Below are positions 63,158-64,000 of a stretch of DNA of 64,000 nucleotides, one piece after another. The stretch is from Nakamurella panacisegetis (GTDB lineage: Bacteria > Actinomycetota > Actinomycetes > Mycobacteriales > Nakamurellaceae). The notes below the pieces were generated by a model. The model saw only the letters and a program-made list of their open reading frames with translations, had not been told where the DNA came from and did no database searches. Each line of letters begins with the position of its first letter. The first letter of the stretch is position 1. The stretch is taken from positions 186,001 through 250,000 of the forward strand of contig NZ_LT629710.1 of assembly GCF_900104535.1 (NCBI RefSeq), written 5' to 3'. A program made the position numbers and the translations under genes.

Positions 63158-64000
63158 GCCGGGAGCAATCCGGCCAGGCTCCGGCCGTCGCCGGCCGACA
63201 CGACCGAGCCGGTCACCACGACGCCGGTCCCGGCGGCGCCCTCCCCCGGCTCGGCGCCGCTCTCGGCCAGGTCGACGGCCAGGGCGATGGCGCTGTCCAT
63301 CCGGTCGGCCGTGTGCACCTTCTCCTCGCCGAAGATGTCGACGGCCAGATCGCGGAGGTCGGCCACCGGCATCGACCGGTGCGACGAGTTGACCGTGATG
63401 ACGACCTCGTCGAACGAGTCGGCCAGGGCGGTCAGGATGCCGGCGGCGTCCTTGTCCGCCATGACGGCCAGCACCCCGACCAGCCGGGCGAAGGAGAACT
63501 CGGCGGCCAGCGCGGCGGCCAGCGCGGTCGCGCCGTCCGGGTTGTGCGCGGCGTCGACCAGGACGGTCGGTGACGTCCGGACCCGTTCCAGCCGGCCCGG
63601 GGACGCCGAGGCGGCGAAGCCGTCCTGCACCGCATCCAGGTCGAGCGCGCGCCCGGCACCGGCGCCGAAGAACGCCTCCACCGCGGCCAGCGCGACGCTG
63701 GCGTTGCCGGCCTGATGTTCACCGGCCAGCGGCAGGAAGATGTCGTCGTAGACCCCACCGAGTCCCTGCAGGCTCAGCCGCTGGCCGCCGACGGCGAACG
63801 AGCGCTCCAGCACGTCGAACTCACTGCCCTGCCGGGCCACTGCCACATCCACCTCGACCGTGCGACGCAGGATGGAGTCCATCGCCTCCGGCAGTTGGCG
63901 GGCCACGATGGCCACCGCATCGGGTTTGATGATGCCCGCCTTGACCTTGGCGATGTCGGCCACGTTGTCGCCCAGGAAGTCCATGTGGTCCAACCCGATC
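63154..64000 (-). CDS. folC: Folylpolyglutamate synthase/dihydrofolate synthase, C-terminal part (cut by window edge)
   Basis: FolC adds glutamates to folates and, in many bacteria, makes dihydrofolate. About 281 residues are in the window, starting inside the ATPase domain at the characteristic LDHMDFLGDNVADIAKVKAGII and including the VDAAHNPDGATAL block of the C-terminal domain. The N-terminus with the P-loop lies beyond the right edge. It leads the leftward folC-DUF4233-ndk-GNAT run. Confidence 0.95.
   Translation of the reverse strand, partial: IGLDHMDFLGDNVADIAKVKAGIIKPDAVAIVARQLPEAMDSILRRTVEVDVAVARQGSEFDVLERSFAVGGQRLSLQGLGGVYDDIFLPLAGEHQAGNASVALAAVEAFFGAGAGRALDLDAVQDGFAASASPGRLERVRTSPTVLVDAAHNPDGATALAAALAAEFSFARLVGVLAVMADKDAAGILTALADSFDEVVITVNSSHRSMPVADLRDLAVDIFGEEKVHTADRMDSAIALAVDLAESGAEPGEGAAGTGVVVTGSVVSAGDGRSLAGLLPA

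Noticed and set aside
1..64000. tRNA, rRNA, transposase, prophage or biosynthetic gene cluster signatures
   Set aside because: No tRNA T-arm or cloverleaf, no transposase or integrase motif, and no polyketide or peptide synthetase domain was found on reading either strand.

Overview
The window is a 64 kb stretch of a high-GC actinobacterial chromosome. The gene order era, a small conserved protein, CorC-like, ybeY, phoH, rsmE, dnaJ, hrcA, hemW, lepA, rpsT, holA, comEC, comEA, phosphatase, rsfS, nadD, proA, proB, obg, rpmA, rplU, rne, ndk, DUF4233, folC follows the Rv2364c-Rv2447c backbone of Mycobacterium tuberculosis as I remember it. The insertions, GTG/TTG starts, 4-base stop/start overlaps and a coproporphyrin-type heme route fit a non-mycobacterial actinomycete; a Nakamurella-like organism is my best guess, held with low confidence. 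I see no tRNA, rRNA, insertion sequence, prophage or CRISPR array.

Layout. 1-4.1 kb: a leftward run (SIS sugar-phosphate protein, M20 peptidase, membrane protein, M16 peptidase cut by the window edge) behind a palindromic operator-like site. 4.1-13.1 kb: leftward housekeeping block hrcA-dnaJ-rsmE-hydrolase-HIT-phoH-ybeY-CorC-small protein-era, with a CIRCE-like operator before hrcA. 13.2-19.7 kb: a conserved small protein, hemW, two small membrane proteins (one of only 31 residues), an MhuD-type heme-degrading enzyme, a membrane protein, lepA and a diguanylate cyclase. 19.9-28.3 kb: accessory region with an amidohydrolase, a YjbR-like protein and mug, an MFS/TetR pair, a TetR-controlled hydrolase-SDR-DoxX unit and a lipase lipoprotein. 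28.4-29.8 kb: rpsT and holA.

30-42.4 kb is the metabolic core. A secreted cyclophilin precedes a SAM riboswitch and thrC. Leftward hemA, with a possible leaderless start, diverges from a tightly overlapping rightward operon hemE-hemY-hemQ-hemH-hemC-hemD-hemB-hemL. Together these encode every step from glutamyl-tRNA to heme by the coproporphyrin route; only gltX is missing. 42.4-43 kb looks decayed. 43.8-54.4 kb holds comEC, comEA, rsfS, nadD, proA, proB, obg, rpmA and rplU, all leftward. 54.7-58.2 kb is a long RNase E/G with an IF2-like N-terminus. A three-gene ABC exporter, a tiny LATTG-anchored surface protein with its own structured promoter and leader, and a GNAT gene lie between rne and ndk; folC runs off the right edge.

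I found no convincing undescribed multi-gene system. The observations most worth following are the paired 43-bp REP-like repeats at 9 and 29.8 kb, the LATTG mini-protein unit at 61.2-61.7 kb, the 31-residue coupled membrane peptide at 15.1 kb, the 80-bp inverted-repeat element at 13.65 kb, and the hairpins and DnaA-box-like motifs upstream of comEA.
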